Notes under the pieces: generated by a model
Database searches by the model: none
Told to the model about the DNA's origin: nothing
What the model saw: the letters and a program-made list of their open reading frames with translations, nothing else
Shown here: positions 60,126 to 64,000 of the stretch, piece after piece
Position numbering within the stretch: the first letter of the stretch is position 1
How the letters are laid out: each line of letters starts with the position of its first letter
Position numbers and translations under genes: made by a program
NCBI GenBank assembly: GCA_963759095.1
Contig: CAVWYF010000017.1
Location: 1-64,000, forward strand
Source of the DNA: Anderseniella sp963759095
GTDB taxonomy: Bacteria; Pseudomonadota; Alphaproteobacteria; Rhizobiales; Aestuariivirgaceae
Reading direction: 5' to 3'
Length of the DNA stretch: 64,000 nucleotides

Positions 60126-61445
60126 CTATTTCCCGATGCAAAACTTTGAGAAGATGCTGTCCAGCAGGTCTTCCGTTCCAACTTCACCGATCAGCCTGCC
60201 GATATTGCGGGCCGCCCGTCTGAGTTCTTCAGCCAGAAGCTCAATCGGCAGCTCTGGCTGCAGCGCATTTTCCAGATGCGAAAGAGCAGACCTGACCGCC
60301 TGTACTTGTCTCTCACGCACCAGAAGCGCCGGTTCACCATTGCCGGCAAGTTCAGCCGCCATCCCGGTCAGGCGCTGCATCAGGTCTTCCATACCATCAC
60401 CGGTCAGTACTGAAACTTTCAGGTCCGAATCGATTGGGCGCCCCGGCTCGGTAATATCGGCTTTGTTCCAAATTCGTAACGTTGGTGAATTGACGCCGGT
60501 ATTCTGCCAATCTGCATCGGGAGACGCGACGCTGATTACGATATCAGCGTGTGACAGTCGTTCATGCGTGCGCTCAATGCCCAACTGTTCCACATGTGAA
60601 TCGACTCCATCACGAAGACCAGCCGTATCGCTGATGATCATCGACGTGCCGCCAAGGTCCAGTGAGACCTCCACCACATCGCGCGTCGTGCCGGCTTCGC
60701 TGCTGACAATGGCCACGTCTCGCGCTGCAATGGCATTCAGCAGGCTCGACTTTCCAACATTCGGTGAGCCGGCCAACACCACCCGCACCCCTTCCCGATT
60801 AAGATGTCCACGCTCGGAGTCCTTAAGGTTGTCAGTCATGGTCGCGATCAACCGGACAACGCTGTCGCGCACCTTTGGCAGCGCTGCATCCGCCACACCT
60901 TCCTCATCGGTAAAATCAATGCAGGCTTCAGCCAGCGCACTGGCCTCAATCAACTCATCCCGCCATCGGTAGAATATTTCAGACGCCCTGCCGTCCACGT
61001 GAAACAAGGCCTGTTTCACCTGGGTAGCGGTTTCGGCCGCCAGCATGTCATTCAAACCTTCGACACCAATCAGATCGATCTTGTCATTTGACAAGGCACG
61101 CCTGGTGAACTCCCCCGGTTCTGCCGGCCGGCATCCGTCCAGCGACCCCAGCTCGGCCAGAAACAGCCGGACGATCCCCAAGCTGCCATGCAGGTGAAAC
61201 TCCGCAATGTCTTCCCCGGTGAAACTGCCGGGAGCCGGAAACCACAGCGCAATAGCCTCATCCAGTTTGACGGTGCCTTGCGACACCCATACCGATACCC
61301 GTTCGGCGATGCGCGCTGCCGGCACCCGCCCACATGAAACGCGCAAGGTCGTTGCGGCCTCAGGACCGGACACGCGCACAATTGCCACACCTGCCTTGCC
61401 CGAACCCGACGACAATGCGTAAATCGTATCAACTGTATCCGGCAT
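60126..61445 (-). CDS. mnmE: tRNA modification GTPase MnmE
   Basis: 439-residue GTPase partner of MnmG. N-terminal tetrahydrofolate-binding domain (TIYALSSGSGKAGVAIVRVS), helical domain, inserted G domain with G1 GSPNVGKSSLLNA, switch EAGTTRDVVEVS and G3 SDTAGLRDG, and the C-terminal CIGK (CxGK) motif. Slightly shorter than the usual ~450 but complete. Transcribed toward mnmG. Confidence 0.95.
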   Translation of the reverse strand: MPDTVDTIYALSSGSGKAGVAIVRVSGPEAATTLRVSCGRVPAARIAERVSVWVSQGTVKLDEAIALWFPAPGSFTGEDIAEFHLHGSLGIVRLFLAELGSLDGCRPAEPGEFTRRALSNDKIDLIGVEGLNDMLAAETATQVKQALFHVDGRASEIFYRWRDELIEASALAEACIDFTDEEGVADAALPKVRDSVVRLIATMTDNLKDSERGHLNREGVRVVLAGSPNVGKSSLLNAIAARDVAIVSSEAGTTRDVVEVSLDLGGTSMIISDTAGLRDGVDSHVEQLGIERTHERLSHADIVISVASPDADWQNTGVNSPTLRIWNKADITEPGRPIDSDLKVSVLTGDGMEDLMQRLTGMAAELAGNGEPALLVRERQVQAVRSALSHLENALQPELPIELLAEELRRAARNIGRLIGEVGTEDLLDSIFSKFCIGK

Positions 61446-61480
61446 ATGACTTCAATCCAGTAACAAGGTAGCTTCAACCC

Positions 61481-63511
61481 ATGTCGAATTCGACTGCCCC
61501 AAAGAACAGGCTGGCAAAGGAAACCAGTCCTTACCTGCTTCAGCATGACACCAATCCTGTCGACTGGTTTCCATGGGGTGATGAAGCGTTTAACGAAGCG
61601 CGCACTAAAAACAAGCCAATCCTTCTGTCAATCGGATATGCGGCTTGCCACTGGTGTCATGTGATGGCCCATGAAAGCTTTGAAGATGACGCCGTTGCAG
61701 ACCTGATGAACGGGCACTTCGTCAACATCAAGGTCGACAGGGAGGAACGCCCCGACATTGATCGCATTTACATGGATGCGCTTCACGTGATGGGAGAGCA
61801 GGGCGGCTGGCCGCTGACCATGTTTCTGACGCCTGAGCTGAAACCGTTCTGGGGCGGCACCTATTTTCCGCCGGAAACAAAGTTCGGCCGGCCGTCGTTT
61901 TCACATGTGCTGCGCGAGCTCAGCCGTATATGGCAGACCGAGCCCGAGAAGATCGCCACAAATACCGACGCCCTTCTTGATCGCCTGAGCGCACCACCGC
62001 CTGCCAGCAGCAATCCGGATCCCGACCATGACCTGCTTGAACAGATGATCCGGCAGGTGATCGGGGCTGTCGATCTGGAAAACGGCGGCATAGGCCGTGC
62101 ACCCAAATTTCCGCAAGGCCCGCTTTTCCAGTTGCTGTGGTCAGTGCACCAGTCGCATCCGGGCAGGGGATATGACGCGCCTGTCTGGCTGACCATGAAC
62201 AAGATCAGTCAGGGCGGTATCTATGATCATCTGGGTGGCGGTATTGCCAGATACGCCGTTGATGAAAAATGGCTGGCGCCGCACTTCGAAAAGATGCTGT
62301 ACGACAATGCCCAGTACATAAGCTTATTGTGCAAGATGCAGAACTCGGCGCCCAATAAACTGTTCCGCCAGCGAATCGAACAATCAGTGGGTTGGTTGTT
62401 ATCCGACATGCAAACCCCGGAAGGCCTGTTCGCCTCCAGCTATGATGCAGATTCCGAAGGCGTGGAAGGCAAGTATTATTGCTGGGCCGAATCGGAAATT
62501 AACGATTTGTTAACCAATTCGACTCAGCGTCTATTTTGCAAGATTTACGACGTATCTGCTGAGGGCAATTGGGAACACACAAACATCCTGAACCGGACTG
62601 ATCATCCCGACCAGTTACCCGATGCCGACGAAGCTGTGCTCGCCGAGACACGTGAAACGCTGCTGACCCATCGACGTGACCGGATTGCGCCCGGTTGGGA
62701 TGACAAGGCCCTTACCGACTGGAATGCCCTGACGGTCATCGCACTTCTCAACGCATCGGTTACCCTTGAAGATGCGGCACTGGAACAGACCGCCCTGGCA
62801 ACACTTGAAAAGCTGCAAACCCATTTGCGTGTCGACGGGCGGCTCTATCACAGTTTCAGGAACGGCCAGGTCAGAAGTCACGCCACCGCGGATGATTACG
62901 CGTTGCTGATTTCAGCGCACCTTGCAGCCTATGAGGTAACGCTTGATCGGACCTGGGTGGAACGGGCAGGCTACCTCACGGATGAAGCCATGGACCATTA
63001 CCTTGATCAGGCCGACAGCGCTTTTTCCATGGCGCCAAAGGACGCGACAGATCTTATCGTTCGCGACAAATATGCAAATGATGATGTGACGCCAAATGCC
63101 AACGCCACGATGGTCATCAATCTGTGGAAGCTTTCAGCCTATCTGAACAAGCCGGATTATCAGCAGACCGCAGAATCGGTTTTTGAATGGCTCAAACCGC
63201 ACATGACCAGAAACCCGTTTGCCTGTCCAACCGCCTGGCTGGCCTTCACTGCCCTGGCCGAACAGACCCAGCTTGTTCTTGTTGGTAAACCGGAAGATGA
63301 AAACTTCACCAGCCTGCACAAGGCATGCCTGAAGATTTCGTCTCCGAATCGATTGATCATGCAAGTGAGCAGGGACGAGGAATTACCTGGCGATCATCCG
63401 GCATCCGGAAAAACCGGTCTTGATGAACCGGCTGTATTCCTGTGCCGCAATCAGACTTGCAACCTGCCCGTGACCAAGGCGGAAGAGCTGTTGAACTCAG
63501 GCATTCATTGA
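61481..63511 (+). CDS. Thioredoxin-domain protein YyaL (DUF255 / SSP411-like)
   Basis: A 676-residue protein with an N-terminal thioredoxin-like DUF255 domain (NRLAKETSPYLLQHDTNPVD; ACHWCHVMAHESFED with a CxxC pair; KVDREERPDIDRIYM) and a large C-terminal (alpha/alpha)6 barrel like N-acylglucosamine epimerases and lyases (GGIYDHLGGGIARYAVDEKW, PHFEKMLYDNAQ). It resembles B. subtilis YyaL and human SPATA20; the biochemical role is unknown. Divergent from mnmE. Its 3' end overlaps the end of the convergent rho by 15 nt. Confidence 0.9.
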   Translation: MSNSTAPKNRLAKETSPYLLQHDTNPVDWFPWGDEAFNEARTKNKPILLSIGYAACHWCHVMAHESFEDDAVADLMNGHFVNIKVDREERPDIDRIYMDALHVMGEQGGWPLTMFLTPELKPFWGGTYFPPETKFGRPSFSHVLRELSRIWQTEPEKIATNTDALLDRLSAPPPASSNPDPDHDLLEQMIRQVIGAVDLENGGIGRAPKFPQGPLFQLLWSVHQSHPGRGYDAPVWLTMNKISQGGIYDHLGGGIARYAVDEKWLAPHFEKMLYDNAQYISLLCKMQNSAPNKLFRQRIEQSVGWLLSDMQTPEGLFASSYDADSEGVEGKYYCWAESEINDLLTNSTQRLFCKIYDVSAEGNWEHTNILNRTDHPDQLPDADEAVLAETRETLLTHRRDRIAPGWDDKALTDWNALTVIALLNASVTLEDAALEQTALATLEKLQTHLRVDGRLYHSFRNGQVRSHATADDYALLISAHLAAYEVTLDRTWVERAGYLTDEAMDHYLDQADSAFSMAPKDATDLIVRDKYANDDVTPNANATMVINLWKLSAYLNKPDYQQTAESVFEWLKPHMTRNPFACPTAWLAFTALAEQTQLVLVGKPEDENFTSLHKACLKISSPNRLIMQVSRDEELPGDHPASGKTGLDEPAVFLCRNQTCNLPVTKAEELLNSGIH

Positions 63512-64000
63512 ATCAAAGAAGTCATCGTTGGACTTGGTCTGGCGCAGCTTGTCCAGCAGGAACTCAACCGCATCGACGGTACCCATCGGGTTGAGAATCC
63601 GACGCAGCACATACGTCTTCTTGAGATTGACAGGATCGACCAGGAGCTCTTCCTTGCGAGTGCCTGAACGCAGGATGTCCATGGCAGGGAAGACACGCTT
63701 GTCCGCAACCTTGCGATCGAGGACAACTTCCGAGTTGCCGGTTCCCTTGAATTCTTCAAAGATGACTTCGTCCATGCGGCTGCCGGTATCAATAAGCGCC
63801 GTGGCGATGATGGTAAGCGATCCGCCTTCTTCAATGTTCCGCGCTGCACCGAAGAACCGTTTCGGCCGCTGCAGTGCATTGGCATCGACACCACCGGTGA
63901 GAACCTTGCCTGACGAAGGCACGACCGTATTGTAGGCGCGTCCAAGCCGGGTAATCGAATCCAGCAGGATCACAACGTCACGGCCATGTTCAACCAGACG
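63497..64000 (-). CDS. rho: Transcription termination factor Rho, C-terminal part (runs off window)
   Basis: About 168 codons of the hexameric RNA helicase that ends transcription at rut sites. Visible motifs: the Walker B-like VILLDSITRLGRAYN, the Q-loop/R-loop segment SGKVLTGGVDANALQRPKRF, AARNIEEGGSLTIIATALI, EFKGTGNSEVVLDRK and the terminal region RRILNPMGTVDAVEFLLDKL. The N-terminal RNA-binding domain and Walker A are outside the window. Confidence 0.96.
   Translation of the reverse strand, partial: RLVEHGRDVVILLDSITRLGRAYNTVVPSSGKVLTGGVDANALQRPKRFFGAARNIEEGGSLTIIATALIDTGSRMDEVIFEEFKGTGNSEVVLDRKVADKRVFPAMDILRSGTRKEELLVDPVNLKKTYVLRRILNPMGTVDAVEFLLDKLRQTKSNDDFFDSMNA

Noticed and set aside
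62644..62659. CACGTGAAAC motif in yyaL as another parS
   Set aside because: Too few matches to the 16-bp target outside the core; likely coding coincidence.

Overview
This 64 kb window looks like a piece of an alphaproteobacterial chromosome, most likely a member of the Hyphomicrobiales/Rhizobiales. The grounds are gene content and order: rho, yyaL, mnmE, mnmG, rsmG, parA, parB with parS-like sites; leuS-lptE-holA; tesB-glnK-amt-ftsK-lolA-xth; htpX-rsmB-heparinase-purH; and the very large NAD-dependent glutamate dehydrogenase. The species cannot be named from this sequence. The mnmE to parB block with parS-like sites suggests the replication-origin side of the chromosome.

Layout. 1-14.8 kb is housekeeping: argG (cut by the window edge), a DUF1674 protein, htpX-rsmB, a heparinase II/III-like protein, purH, a UPF0145 protein, NAD-GDH, an AhpD-like protein and prfC. 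15-17.7 kb is a damaged patch: an acyl carrier protein next to an MBOAT acyltransferase whose 5' end has been removed at an IS3-family element, with unrelated sequence on the far side of the element.

17.9-36.6 kb is the most distinctive region, a type I secretion locus. It carries TolC, a NarL/FixJ-type regulator without the usual phospho-acceptor, and a HlyC-type lysine acyltransferase with a long Lys/Ala/Arg-rich N-terminal tail, all on the minus strand. Divergent from these is a roughly 9.5 kb gene for an RTX protein with two complete animal-type haem peroxidase domains and lectin-like modules, followed by the ABC exporter, a second RTX protein with a putative membrane anchor, and the HlyD-type adaptor. 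The giant gene is interrupted near its 3' end by a 1-nt frameshift that takes the last RTX block and presumed secretion signal out of frame. Its leader can form mutually exclusive hairpins.

36.6-37.1 kb holds a 120 bp IS30-derived mini-element and tRNA-Gly(GCC). 37.2-55.6 kb is again housekeeping: ProX-type deacylase, thioredoxin/TPR protein, Lon-substrate-binding-like protein, Trm112-like protein, DUF971 protein, ubiquinone hydroxylase, tesB, sigma54-type promoter-glnK-amt, ftsK, lolA, xth, a cNMP-binding protein, an OmpR-type regulator, a YkuD protein, YggS, leuS, lptE and holA. 55.6-64 kb carries parB, parA, rsmG, mnmG, mnmE, yyaL and the 3' part of rho.

Repeats: a ~105 bp palindromic intergenic element occurs twice (after purH and between parA and parB) and in each case supplies the stop codon of the gene it abuts. 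A three-unit tandem array of ~42 bp hairpin repeats follows xth.
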